Assembly: GCA_030035585.1 (NCBI GenBank)
Contig: CM057462.1
Location: 64,886,734-64,950,733 of the forward strand
Length of the DNA stretch: 64,000 nucleotides
Source: Dugong dugon
Lineage: Eukaryota > Chordata > Mammalia > Sirenia > Dugongidae
Direction: 5' to 3'
Shown: in pieces, positions 1 through 12,361 of the stretch
How positions within the stretch are numbered: position 1 is the first letter of the stretch
How the letters are laid out: the number at the start of each line of letters is the position of its first letter
Made by a program: the position numbers and the translations under genes
The notes under the pieces: model-generated
What the model was told of the DNA's origin: nothing
The model's database searches: none
What the model saw: only the letters and a program-made list of their open reading frames with translations

Positions 1-879
1 TGAATCTGCAAGCCCCATCTGTACTCTCCTATGGTTCCCCATTTGGCCAGTAGTCACTTCCCTTTCCTTACACAATACAGGATGTTTAAGACTCCAAAGT
101 TCTCCTCGCAGCTGCAAAAAAGTCACCATATATGTACAATCCACCCAGCATAATATTTAAGCCAAAGGAAAACTAAGTTCACTCACAATGGAGGTACACC
201 AAGGGACCTCATCATATGTAATATTAGACAGGTCAAAAAATTGAGATTTCCTTCTTAGCCTCTTGTCAGGCTGAGTCCTTTTAAAAGATTGCCTCTGTTA
301 GCTGTGGCAAATAGCCTAGGATAGCCGCCATCTCTCCTGGTTACTGGTCTGCATGCTTTTTATTTCAGGTCCTATTAAGCCACTGCAATCCCCCATCCCA
401 TTTCTCGTTTCATATCCCTTCCCCATGCACCCGAGATCCCCCCTTGAGCCTATCAGACAGCCCTTTGGTACAAAATACTGCTCCTGAATTATGTCCCAAA
501 GCAGGCAAAAAAGAACACAGAACTCCACATCTATCAGATGACACAAACCCTGTTTACTCATCAGACTGCCAAAAATCATTTGGTTCTCCTCTTACAGGTT
601 TATGCAAACACAAAGGGAACTGTACTCCTATGTATGACTACTGCTTCTCTACAGGACTTGCAGACTAAGATGTTAAGAAATACACCCTCTCGATAAACTC
701 AATACTTTAGTTTCTCTTAGCATATAGTTGGTAATCTGTATTTACAGGCAGTCATTGCACATCTTTTGGCAAATGCTTTCAAGTTTCTCAGTACAATGTT
801 TCATCTAGTCACTGAAGGTGATGCATTGTACCTTGAATTTGCATGGCAAGAAAAAGACTCAGACTGAAAAGAAGACCTT

Positions 880-1080
880 CAGTATCATCTTTCTGAAATA
901 TATCAGAGACTGCAGATGAGTTAGAAGACCCAGATCCAGTTCCCAGGTATGCAAGTGTCTTGCAGTGTGATCTCTAGTCTGCTCTTTAATCTTTCTGTAC
1001 CTCAGGTTTTCCATCCTGGAAAACAGGGATTGTATTACCTGTACCTCCTTGAATTCACTCTTAGCTGCAGAATGAAAATA
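880..1080 (+). repeat. MIR relic
   Basis: An order of MIR-like words (TGCAGTGTGATCTC, CTGTACCTCAGG, TTACCTGTACCTCC) fits an old MIR SINE. It is much diverged. Confidence 0.4.
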
Positions 1081-2069
1081 TTTATGTTTCTATAATTTGT
1101 GAAACAACTGGGGTTTGGAAAACTCAGAAAAGTAAGCACAAATGTTGTTTCTCACTTTTGTCAGACCTGCCATGCAGAAATCCACAGTCCAGCCCTGCAG
1201 GAGCCCCTACACAAGTAATTCCTCAGAAAGCAGTTTTGACTTCCCACGCAACAAACCACATACATAAGAATAATGGGAAGCAAGAGGCCAGGCAGGACCT
1301 TCAGACACTAGGAGGCTATAGAAGCAAGTCATTATATAACAGGATCCATGATGACATTATCACCCTAGACACACTACCTTTAAACCCATTATGGTTTTAC
1401 CTCAAAGAAGCTACCTCAATACTTAAAGCACTCATTCAAGGTTTACAAAAACAAGTATTTTCCCTTGATGGGACCTGTCTGGTAGGGACTGCTTTGGGAT
1501 GACCCTACAGCTAAGGTAGGACAAAGGGGTGACAAGAGAAGTAAGAGATACAAGACATTTTAAGATTTAAGGCAGTTTACAATCCTTTCTGAGTTACTAG
1601 CACACTTCTGAATATAAAATTCTAGGCAGCACACCAAAACGGGTTATTAAAATGCAAATATTGGTTTTTGCAAAGTTCAGTTTGGAAACTTGAAAAAACT
1701 CCCTAATTATCACACTTTCCATTTGGTCACCCTTTGGCCTGTGTGGTTGTTTACAACAGAGAAGTTTACTGCTCTTTCTAGGCTCTCCACCAGGCCAAGT
1801 TTCCCTTTATTCCAGTAAACATGCTCTCTCTCTTTGGTACCAACTTGACATTAAATTATACCTCTGAGCTGCAGAAAGTTTTATCCCCCTAAACAATGCA
1901 TCATGTGGCCACTCAACTCAGCACTCTACCTGACAGACATCACTACAACAATACGAATCTTACATTTTACATCCTGATCAAAATGTAGTACACTCTCAGG
2001 AAGGACAAGTGGCATACAAGTTGAACCACTCTCATGAATGAATCCCACAGCTCCTGCCTCATCTAAAGG

Positions 2070-2200
2070 GGATGGCTTTGTGTGGAGGGCACTGGGCATG
2101 GAAAGTAGAGACCTATGTCTAATTCCAGGCCAGCTACTTACTGTGAGACCGTGTGTCTCAGTTTCTTTACCTATGAAATCTATCTACCTTATGAAGTTTC
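2070..2200 (+). repeat. MIR relic
   Basis: The text follows MIR order: a word for 'clinical history' style core (TAATTCCAGGCCAGCTACTTACTGTGAGACC) is followed by CTCAGTTTCTTTACCTATGAAAT. Confidence 0.5.
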
Positions 2201-3859
2201 CGTATTTTTACACAAATAACGTGCACCTCCTATGTTTGCCAGCCATGCCCTCCCCCACCCCCGGCGAGATATTTTTATAAGTGCTGTTATGCCAATTTTT
2301 TTTACATGTTGCTGTAAAAAATTAGCATAGCATGCTTACGAAAATACCTCTCAGGGGGGAGGGTGCGGTTGGGAAACAAACGTAAAAGACGCGCATTATT
2401 TGCATAAAATACAGTACCGTGAGGACAAAAAAGCACATATAAGCATTTTCTCAACTGTGCTATACAAATTTAAGTTCTATATTCCACCCATGGACTTACG
2501 CAAAATTCAAAATATTCTCTCAAGGAGTTGGTGATCCAACATCAAGAATGTCATTTTGTTCACCTGCTTTTGAAGTATTTTTTGAGTCCCCCTCAAACCA
2601 CTGAAAAGCACCATCTCCTTCCAATGGCTAAAAAACAAGCAGAGCAGCATTACCCCAGGACAGGACGAGGAGCAAGGGCAGAAGTGAAGAATTGTGTATA
2701 CCCACAGTAAATGGAGCAACGATACTTTCTTTCATGTTTGGGCTGAAAAGTAAAATCAAAGGTCAAAGTTTTCCAATGGAGACCAAGAGGAAATGTTATG
2801 AATATCCAAAGTATAATCAACATTAAACACAACCTATAGCCAGTTTAGAAAGATCAACAATCTTCAAAGTGTTTTTCATATATTAATCAATCCTCATGGC
2901 ATCTTAGGATGAAAGAATTTAATTTTCATATTCTAGTTACTTACAATCACAGGAAGAATCTAAACAGGTTGAGATGTGCCATTTTAATAAGGCAGTTCAA
3001 ACAAATAAGTTTATCAAATATTAAGGATCTACTGTACCATCAGTGTTATACGAGGCACAAAGTATCCCACTGATACGGCAGCCAGCAAGACCTCTAGCAA
3101 CCTCAACCTTATGGTACACAGCTATGAGCCCAGAAGTAAAGAAATATTTCTGGGAACTAGATAATAGCTACTACAGAGCTATACTCAACCCTCATCACCA
3201 GAACCCACTAACTTACTAATAAATAGATGTAAAATTAAGATGATTTATTGAGAACATTTTCCTTACAGGGACTATGTGTGGGATGTGTGGAGAGAGGAGA
3301 GGGAAGCAATGTGTGTTATTTTAAATACAATGGTCAGAGAAGGCCTCTATAAGGTTACATCTAAGTAAAGACCAGGACAAAGAGAAGGAGCGAGCTACAT
3401 GGTATGCAGGGGCAATATGTTCCAAAGCAGAGGAACAAGTGTAAGAGTCCTGAGTGGGATCACGCCTGCTGTGTTCTCCATACATCCACTAGACTTCCAC
3501 TTGGATGTCCTGTTGCCACTCCTGCTGCGCCTTCAGTCAGATATCTCTGACTTCCACATTCACCATACTCTCCCAGGCACCTAAACCTGAATCCTGAATC
3601 ACTTTGTGTGCATTATTCTCCTTTCTCCACTGACCAACTCATACTGTAACATAATACCTTGAAAATGTTACATATTCCTCTTCCCTACCATTCCCATTAA
3701 CACCACACCAACCCAAAATTATAGAAATTATAGAACATTAAGACTGGTATGGACCTTTGATATCATCAGTGTAATTCCACCTTACTGAAGGCCATATTAC
3801 TCAAATACCTGTCCATACTTAGGTTGTCTGTCTTCCCTTCCCACTCCCCCAATCCAGTT

Positions 3860-4380
3860 CATAATGCATACTGCTCACAGATGAATGCTCATTACACACT
3901 GCCTTCATCATGTTACTCATCCCCTACTCTACAATATCTACAATAGCTCTCTATTGAAGAGTCTCTTTTCACTGTCCTCCATACAGACTAAACTCATTTC
4001 ACCAAATCTTCATTCACGTTCCTTTTTTTGATATGCCTTCCCTTCTTTTTTATCTATCCACACTTCACTGATCTTTCAAGCCTTTTTTCAGAGCTTTCCA
4101 TGACTATGCCAGCCTTCCCTGATTTCTCCCTTTCCAGAATTCTATTGTACTTAATAGTCTGTCGTAAAATCTAGCACTTGCAATCTCTCTTCCCCAACCC
4201 CACAACCCTGCAAAGCACCATTAATATCTCCATTCACAATTACTAACTCTGCCTTGTTTCATAATTAGCTAAACTAAAACTCCTTGAGGACAGGGATTAT
4301 GGTTTTCTCTGTCCCACAGGGCCATACAGAAAATAACAGCTACCATATTTTTAGCATTTACTCTGCCATATATTGTATTG
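3860..4380 (-). repeat. L2 LINE relic
   Basis: Pyrimidine-rich text in L2 antisense order is visible, including ATGCTCATTACACACTGCC and near the end AACTCCTTGAGGACAGGGAT, the well known L2 3'-end word. The unit is old and diverged. Confidence 0.6.
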
Positions 4381-4382
4381 TA

Positions 4383-4529
4383 TCCACCCAGAGGCACCTT
4401 GGAAGAAAGGCCTGGCGACCTACCTGCAAAAAAATCAGCCCTTGAAACCCAATGGAGCACAACTGTACTCTGACACACATGGGGTCACCGTGAGTTAGAA
4501 TCAACTCAACAGCAACTGTTTTTTTTAAC
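4383..4529 (+). repeat. AfroSINE, 'GAAGAAAGGCCTGG' variant, 5'-truncated
   Basis: The copy starts in the body (CAGAGGCACCTTGGAAGAAA) and runs to the tail GTGAGTTAGAATCAACTCAA followed by GCAACTG and a T run. The tRNA-like head is missing. Confidence 0.8.
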
Positions 4530-4539
4530 ATACTTTATA

Positions 4540-4720
4540 TTATCGAATCATCACAATAATGTTGTGTCATTAATAATATTCTTCCTGTTTTATAGAAGAA
4601 AAAATAAACGCAGAAAGAAGTTTGGCTTAAGTCACATATCTTGGAAAAGACAGGGCTGAGATTTGAGCCAAAGTCTGTCTCCTGAAGCTGGCATAAAGTA
4701 GGTTCTGAACAAGTATTTGT
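4540..4720 (-). repeat. MIR relic
   Basis: MIR in antisense order: ATTCTTCCTGTTTTATAGAA, then AAGTCACATATCTTGG and GAGATTTGAGCC. Confidence 0.6.
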
Positions 4721-5089
4721 TGAAATTATCCTAATCATTTCATGTGTATTGATGGTATTGTCACTCCAAATGACAAGCCATACCAGGGGGTTTATAGGGT
4801 GGAGTAGGGACAAGGACTCTTTGCTGGGTTGAGTACCAGGCATTTCATTTCTAGCATCTTATTTACCCTGTGAACATTCATAACTTCCAATTCTCTTCAA
4901 CAAATAGCTGTAGCAATTCTTCCATCAGACATTTATCCCAAATTTACCCAGAGATTTACCACTCTCAGTCCAGCACAAATGCCCCCAGGGGTGATGAGTA
5001 CTATACCTCTTCTGGGTCTCTCTCTGGCTCAAAGAAGAGGACAAAGTCTCCCTCAACTCTGATCAAACTAGTAGGGTTAAAAACCTCAG

Positions 5090-5340
5090 TTTCAATAAGC
5101 ATTTACCAAGGGCCTGGTTTTCCACAGGCCAGGCGACCCTGCTCTTCACTAACAATCACGATCCATGTATTAAGCACTACAGCTCTGTGAGGTAGGCAGC
5201 ATTTCCTTTACAGATTAAAAAATAACGAAATTATTAACCTAAGGTCACATGGCCAATGGCAGATTTGGGACTAGAATCCAGGTCTCCTGAATATCCACCC
5301 TATTCCACTCACCAGCAGACACTCAGAGATGGTAACCAAT
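5090..5340 (-). repeat. MIR relic
   Basis: MIR antisense: CTCTGTGAGGTAGGCAGC, TTTACAGATTAAAAAATAAC, AAGGTCACATGGCCAATGGC and GACTAGAATCCAGGTCTCC appear in the expected order. Confidence 0.65.
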
Positions 5341-5439
5341 TTACCCTGGCCTCGCTGGATCATTCTAAATAGTAAAAGCTCTGGAATAATATTCATTCAA
5401 AAGATATTTATTGCACGCCTATATGCCAGCCTTGCATTA

Positions 5440-5880
5440 GGCTTCGGGCAAATCTAGGTTAAAATACGGTCTCTCACTTATTCGCTATGTGACACGAAGA
5501 AAGTCATTTCATGTCCCTAGGCCCCAATTCCCTCATCCATAAATGAGGATAATAACAACCAAACCCATTGCCGTGGAGTCGATTCCGACTCATAGCGACC
5601 CTGCAGAACAGAGTAGAACTGCCCCATATGGTTTTCAAGGCTGTAATCTTTATAGAAGCAGACTGCCACATCTTTCTCCTGCGGAGCGGCTGGTGGCTTC
5701 AAATAGCCGACCTTTCGGTTACCAGCCCAGCGCTTAACCACTGCGCCACCAGGGCTCCTCGAAGATAATAAAAGTACCTGCCAAACAGTAATGTCTTGAG
5801 AAGTAAACGAGATGATAAATGTGAAACACCCAGCACTTTATCTGGCACTTGGAGGGCAGTCATTATGGGTTCCTTTCACC
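5440..5880 (+). repeat. MIR relic split by an AfroSINE
   Basis: MIR text (TCACTTATTCGCTATGTGAC, CCCTCATCCATAAATGAGGA) stops at 5555 and resumes at 5761 (AAGTACCTGCC ... CAGCACTTTATCTGGCAC). The split dates the MIR as older than the SINE. Confidence 0.7.
5554..5760 (-). repeat. AfroSINE, long form
   Basis: On the minus strand the element reads GGAGCCCTGGTGGCGCAGTG at its head, a B-box-like GGTCGGCTATTTGAAGCC, then the middle GAAAGATGTGGCAGTCTGCT and tail GAGTCGGAATCGACTCCACG. Flanking GAGGATAATA and GAAGATAATA form an imperfect target-site duplication at 5545-5554 and 5761-5770. It lies inside a MIR, 250 bases from TRIT1 exon 1. Confidence 0.9.
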
Positions 5881-6000
5881 TGCCCCCTTCGCCCTCACAA
5901 GCCTCGGGGTTCCCTCATCACGCCCACGCGACAGAGAATTAACCCGGACAGAGGCCTGCACGCGGCCTCCGGGTTCATAGGCCCGGAGCCAGCCGCACTA

Positions 6001-6291
<291 letters not shown>

Positions 6292-6469
6292 TTAAGAGGC
6301 CCTCAAAGTTACTGTGATTAATAATTGGTGCCAGAGCCTCAACTATCTCCTCTGTCAAATGGAGGATGGCAGCCCCATCTAAAATACATCTGTCCCTATT
6401 ATTCTTTCTTTCAAGCACCTAGTTTTTTTTATTCTTAGCATTAATGAATTGGCCTCTTGTTTATAGTTT

Positions 6470-6568
6470 GACTTCTACTCCAGGCTATTGGTTCCATAAA
6501 GGCAAGGGACAAAGTTTGTCTAGGTCATAGGTATCTGCAGTACCCAGCACAGTACCTGGTACTGAATA
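6470..6568 (-). repeat. L2 3'-end relic
   Basis: The words CCATAAAGGCAAGGGACAAA and CAGTACCCAGCACAGTACCT fit the L2 3' end in antisense. An AfroSINE has landed at its end. Confidence 0.55.
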
Positions 6569-6569
6569 T

Positions 6570-6778
6570 CCCAAACTCCAAGTCCACTGCTGTGGAGTCA
6601 ATTCCGACTGATAGTGACCCTATAGGACAGAGTAGAACTGCCCCCATAGGGTTTCCAAGGCTGTAAATCTTTGAGGAAGCAGACTACCACACCTTTCTCC
6701 TGCGGAGCTGATAGGTTCAAACCACCAATTTTTTGGTTAGCAGCTGAGCGCTTTAACCACTGTGCCACCAGGGCTCCT
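6570..6778 (-). repeat. AfroSINE, long form
   Basis: The plus strand begins with the reversed tail (GTGGAGTCAATTCCGACTGA) and ends with the reversed head (CACTGTGCCACCAGGGCTCC). The middle CACCTTTCTCCTGCGGAG is the long-form module. Confidence 0.9.
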
Positions 6779-7184
6779 TTGATACCTAACAGACACCCAA
6801 TTAATTGTTATATACAGAGGAGAATGGCTTGCCTATCTAGTCCTGGAGCCAGTGAGCTCAGAAGTGTGGTGTTTTCTAGGATCAGGTCTGCCCAGCTCTC
6901 AGGCAAGGGCGGCTGCTGTTTTCATCTCAGAACACAAACTCAGAAGCACTCAAAAGGCAGGACAAGAATTTCCGACTCCTTGGCCAAGGGATGCAAAAGA
7001 TGGGGTGAGAACAGAGACAAACAAATAAACAACCCACAAAATATAAAGAGGGAAAAAAAGGAAAGCAGAAAGGATAAAGCAGGAGCAACCCTCAGATTAA
7101 AGTGGGGGCAGGGAAGATCAGGGCCAGAGAAGACCAAAATTTTGGAGACTTCACAACCTTTAAGAAAGGTCTTTAGAATCACCG

Positions 7185-8118
7185 TAGTCTTGGGGAACAT
7201 CTAGCTCAATTGGCATAACACAGTTTATAAAGACAATGTTCTACATTCTACCTTGGTGGGTAGCGTCTGGGGTCTTAAAAGCCGGTGAGCAGCCATCTAA
7301 GTAAGATACTCCACTGGTCTCACCCTTTCGGGAGCAAGGGAGAATGAAGAGAACAGGATACAAGGAAAAGATTAGTCCAAAGGACTAATGGACCACAGCT
7401 ACCAAGGCCTCCACCAGACTGAGTCCAGTACAGCTAGATGGTGCCCGGCTACCACCACTGACTGCTCTGACTGGGATCATAACAGAGGGTTCTGGACAGA
7501 GCTGGAGAAGGATGTAGAACAAAATTCTAACACACACAAAAAAGACCAGATTTACTGGCCTGAAGGAGACTGGAGAAACACCGAGAGTATGGCCCCCGGA
7601 CACCCTTTTAGCTCAGTGGTGAAGTCACTTCTGAGGTTCACCGTTCAGCCGGGGATTGGACAGCCCCATAAAACAAAATGGGACTAATGAGGCACAGCAG
7701 TCCAGGGACAAGGACTAGAAGGCAGAAGGGGACAGGAAAGCTGGTGATAGGGAACCCAAGTTTGAATAAGGACAGTGTTGACATGTAGTGGGGTTGTTAA
7801 CCATTGTCATAGGGCAACATGTGTACCAACTATTTAATGAGAAACTATTTTGTTCTGTAAACCTTCATCTAAAGTGAGAATAGCAGCACAACTGGAAGAA
7901 CGTAGTTGATGTCACTGAACTGTGCATGTAGAAATTTTTGAAATGGTGTATCTTTGGCTATGTATATTTTCACCAAAAAAAAAAAAAGTGGAGAAGGGTG
8001 AAGGTTGACATGTGTGGGGTTGTTAACCAATGTCATAAAACAATATGCATACTACTGTTTCATGAGAAACTATTTGTTCTGTAAGCCTTCACCTGAAGTA
8101 CAATAAAAGGGGGGGGAG
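7185..8118 (+). mobile_element. L1-like LINE 3'UTR element, copy 1
   Basis: The body starts near GGGGAACATCTAGC and runs through CTGGGGTCTTAAAAGCCGGT to an end at CTTCACCTGAAGTACAATAAAA before a G-run. A second copy is at 53247-54105 on the minus strand. The overall order of words resembles 3'UTRs of eutherian L1 elements ending in a CACAATAAAA-type signal; the family name is my inference. The 3' end contains an imperfect internal duplication of about 100 bases (7770-7885 and 8007-8105) separated by an A-rich spacer. An open frame of about 99 codons at 7388-7687 is partly shared with copy 2. No reverse transcriptase sequence is present. Confidence 0.55.
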
Positions 8119-8124
8119 GGGAGA

Positions 8125-8360
8125 AAGGTCTTTGGAATCACATGGACCTGGGTTCACTGATCAGCTGTGTGACCTCATGCATTTTACTAGTTTTCTTAGT
8201 CTTAGTTTTCTTATCTTTAAATATGTCCAAGAAATGCCATGTGGCAAAAATGAAGTAATGTCTGAAAGTGCCTGCTACAATGCCATGGCACGTAACAACC
8301 ATCATTTGTCGAACATTTTGTATTATCATAATAGTAATACCCCATCTGCCTCACTAAAGA
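8125..8360 (+). repeat. MIR relic
   Basis: MIR order is visible: TTTGGAATCACATGGACCTG, GATCAGCTGTGTGACCTCAT, then CATTTGTCGAACATTTTG near the end. Confidence 0.65.
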
Positions 8361-10551
8361 AGTAAAAGCAGCGATCTAAGGGCAGAGAAACTTTCAGTAA
8401 TGTGTGAAAGTGCCTAAATACCCATTCTGCTAGCCCCTTGTTAACCAACCTAAGAGTCCTAACTACTTTCTCTCTGAGATTGCCTGACTCTGCCTAACTC
8501 TCAGGTCATATCATCAGGACCCCTTGTGCCAGAGAAGTCCACACTGGACGTTTAGAGCATATGAAGGGCCTGCCTGAAATGACTGCCGATACATTCCTCT
8601 ATCAGTTGGATCCCAGGTTGGCATAATGGTGGTTCTTACAGACCCAGCCCAAACCAGGTAGCCACATACATTATTTGGAGAATACCAGTTGCCTGGGTCC
8701 CCTGTAAGAAAGTCCTTTTCTCAGTTCAGCCTGCTTTGATCAAAAGCTCTGTTCTCTCAGTTTGTGGCAGCTGCCCCTGGGGCTGGGTTTAAAATGGAGA
8801 TATGTGGCCACACATTGGCAGACAATCTTATATGATGGTTGTTAACTGTAGAGCCTTTGCCTGGAGACTTTCAGAGGGTACAGTTACCATGACAACCACC
8901 AGAAAGATGGCAGGCCAGAGAAATGATGCAAATAAAGGGAAAGAGAGGCCAATTTCATGATGACAATCTAACCATGAGAGAATACACTCACTCACAGACA
9001 GAAAAGCACCGTCCAAGCCGCGAGCAGGTGACTTACTAGGGAAACAAAAAAAAAAAAAAAATGGGGGGGCAGGAGGAATTGAGTTGGAATTTACCACCGA
9101 AAGATCAGAAGAGGGAGAGGCTTGTTACCAAGGCAACTAGAAAGAAAGGAATGAAAAAATGGGGCTTCACCACAGCAGCAGAAAACTGCTTCTAGCCAAG
9201 CAACACAGGACTGTTGCTATAGAAACAAGAACAGGGATCCTACAGACTATAGGGAGAATTATCACCGAAATGCTGAGCAGAAAAGACTTCTAAATCAGAA
9301 TGGAGCCTGTAGTCCGAAACAAACGTGGAGCAGTGAGAAAAACAGTACCATTTCCATTCGTTGTTATTCTACCAGTCCTATCAAAAGGGAATGGAAACAT
9401 TTTTAAAAATACCTTTAGGCTATTTTATTTGTATCCCTAATGATCCTCAACTCTAAATTATACTGAAAACAGTTCCAGAAAGATAATCTATAACTTAAAA
9501 TCCTAATTGGTGACATTAAATTCAAGGGAAAATTGGGAGATTGAAGTCTACAAGCAAGAGTTAGTATTTTGAAAAAACAATGTAAAACTCTCTAGTGGGA
9601 AGCTTTGCAAGGTAATAAGGAGACAAAAGAAGGCAAAAAGGAGTCAGGAAAGCTGCTTTGTAGTCATACCCAGCTATTAGCACTGACTCCCTCTCTTCTT
9701 TCAGGAGGCCAGCTGGAAAGTAGTGCCATCTATTGCGAAAAGGAGGCTCAAGAGAAAAGGTACTCTCTCACTTAAACAAAGTGTATGCATGGAGCTTGCA
9801 GAAGCCCATCTCTGATATATTACACTCGTTATAGATTATTTTGGGCAAAGAAATCTAGTTTCAAAGGCAAAAATGCCAAGATAAGTTCAGTCCGTAGGCA
9901 GAACATATCTAAAGTGCAAAAGTAAGGTGACAGGCATATTCAAATTACTTGGAGGGTAATAATTCCTTGCCTACTCTTCTGAATGTCTACAATCAGCCAG
10001 CTAATTGTCACCCCCAATGTGTGTGTCAGGGGAGGGAGGGGTGTGTGGATGTGGGTGTGTTGCACCTTTGGGGTAAGTGTATAGTCAGGTCGGGGCCCCT
10101 CCGCACCTACGTCACCATCTATAGGAAACTGAGACCAGTTCATGGGGGTGGGGTACCTATAGGAAGATAGCAGAAAAGGAGAAAGGGAGGGGAGCAGAAA
10201 GGTAGGGAGGAAGACTCTTGAGTGTTTAGTATTTCCTGTCCTCTGTATGTTTAAAATAATTCATTAAAAAAAAATTTTCAGAGAAAAAAACAATTGTAGG
10301 GGAAGGTGAAAGGTGAAACCATTACAGTAGAAGGGCCATTTAAAGCAGAGTATCCAGAAATGCAAATGTCTAAGATGGAATTCTAGAAGATGCTGTGACA
10401 TTCAGGTAGAAGGAAGAACATGCTAGAGGAGGCCTGAAGCAGCTATCTCCAAGAGAAGAGAAGAAAGTTGGGTTAAAGACAAACACTAGTTTTTTGGTAC
10501 AACCCAAGATGTCTTTTCAATGCAACTCTCATACTATTTACCTATCCCACA
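8360..10551. other. Intergenic stretch, mostly unique
   Basis: No gene is seen. It holds four X-box-like palindromes at 8883-9226 (see findings), an A-run near 9047-9060 and a GT/G-rich patch at about 10015-10075. Confidence 0.5.
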
Positions 10552-11079
10552 TGTTATGGACTGAATTGTGCCCCCCAAAAATGTGTGTCAACTTGGCTGG
10601 GCCATGATTCCCAGTATTGTGTGGTTGTCCACCATTTTGTGATCTGATGTGATTATCCTTTGTGTTGTAAATCCTAACCTCTACAATGTTAATGTTAAAG
10701 AGGCAGAATTAGACGCAGTTATGTTAATGAGGCAGGACTCAGTCTACAGGATTAGGTTGTATCTTGTGTCAATCTCTTTTGAGACATAGAATAGAGAAGC
10801 GAGCAGAAAGGAGAGGGACCTGCTACCACCAAGGAAGAAGAGCCGAGAGCAGAACGTGTCCTTTGGACCCAGGGTCCCTGCACTCAGAAGCTGATAGACC
10901 AGGGAAAGATTAATGACAAGGACCTTCCCCCAGAGCTGATAGAGAGAAAAAGCCTTCCCCTAGAGCTGGCACCCAAATTTGGACTTCTAGCCTCCTAAAC
11001 TGTGGGAGAATAAGTTCCTCTTTGTTAAAGACATCCGCTTTTGTTATTTCTGTTATAGCAGCACTAGATATCTAAGACT
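10552..11079 (+). mobile_element. Solo LTR, MaLR-like family, copy 1
   Basis: The unit begins TGTTATGGACTGAATTGTG and ends CTGTTATAGCAGCACTAGAT ... TAAGACT. CCACA flanks it on both sides (10547-10551 and 11080-11084), a 5-base duplication as ERVL-type elements make. The start and end words resemble MLT1/MST LTRs (ERVL-MaLR). No internal viral sequence is attached. Confidence 0.7.
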
Positions 11080-11839
11080 CCACATTCCAAAAATGTTTTT
11101 TTCTGTAGGAGGTAGTTCATGATGGACTTGATGCCTATGACTAATCACAGCACCTTACTTTGGTTGGATGGATTGCTGTTTACATTACTGTTCTCATTGG
11201 TGATTGGCCAAGTCAAATTTGGAAGCAGGAAAATTGCTCAAAATAAGTGAGGGGAAGCAGAGAATAGAGCTCACCATGTTACAGGGTTTGTGTTACACTT
11301 GAAATTGAGCGGTAGGGTTTGCTACTGCCTGCTCAGACCTCTAAGAGAGTCTGCACACCCACAGGGGATCCCCAAACACTGCAAAATTGGGATAGGGCAG
11401 ATGCAAAAGGGGAAAAGAGGTTGGGCCCTCAGAAATCCTTTCCAGTTCCAATCTCATGGCTCTTTCAAGTCCTCTCTTCTACTTTTCTTCTCCCTCTCTT
11501 TCCCATCACCTGGCATTCTGATGCTTTATCATCTTTTTATTTTGGGGAGACTCAAACCTCTAGCTTTCATTCAAATCCCTTTCCCAAAGCATCACTGTCA
11601 CAGTTCCAACTTCCTGTTGGGCGCTTCATTTTGTATGACCCCATTGCCTCAATCTCATTGCATCTAAAACCACAATAGTTTCTTACTTCAACTTCCTTGT
11701 TTCAAAGAATCACAAAGGATGTTTGCTATTGAAGAGATCTCCTTGGAAATCTGGTGCAACCCACCTTCTTTGAGACCCTCCAGCCAGGAAATCAGACTAG
11801 AATCCTCCCCTTTCCCCAGATTTGATACAACCTCTCCAG

Positions 11840-12105
11840 TCTCCTCTTCCCCAAATTATTCCATTAGCCTAGAACACCTTCTTCCTCTTTACTTAGTCAA
11901 ACACTACCTACCTATATTTCTAGTCCCAGTTAAAGTCACAATATCTCCAACAGGAACTTTCTGGATGACTCCAAACAGATTTCTCTTCCTCTTCGGAGGC
12001 TGTAGCCCTTGTCTGAGATACATACTGCCTTATTTTGTGATCATGTTTGCACGTTCATAAACCTCTGGAAGGAAGAAACCATAGCTTCATGTATCATCGC
12101 TAACA
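11840..12105 (-). repeat. L2 LINE relic
   Basis: L2 antisense text is visible: CTAGAACACCTTCTTCCTCT, AGTTAAAGTCACAATATCTC and near the end ACCTCTGGAAGGAAGAAACC. Positions 11080-11840 before it show no gene; its pyrimidine-rich part may be more L2. Confidence 0.5.
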
Positions 12106-12109
12106 TATT

Positions 12110-12310
12110 GCTCTTAGTGTGTGGAAAACACCGTTCTGAACACTTTACATATAATAACTCATTTAATCTTCACAACAGTCCTGTGAGTTGGGTATTATCA
12201 TTATCTCCATTTTACAAAAGAAGACTTCCAGGATGCAGAGAGGTTGGGTGATTTGCCCAACATCACACAGGTAGTAACCCTAAGTCACTGTTCTTAACCA
12301 TTACACAGTT
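12110..12310 (-). repeat. MIR relic
   Basis: MIR antisense: CATATAATAACTCATTTAAT, CCTGTGAGTTGGGTATTATC, TCTCCATTTTACAAAAGAAG and CATCACACAGGTAGTAA. Confidence 0.75.
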
Positions 12311-12361
12311 CCTTCTGTGAATACTTTTTGTACCTCTGCAGAATCTGGCTCCAACACTTTA

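Noticed and set aside
6671-7204. 177-codon open frame overlapping a SINE
   Set aside because: It begins inside a reversed AfroSINE and has no recognisable domain; no exon signals were seen.
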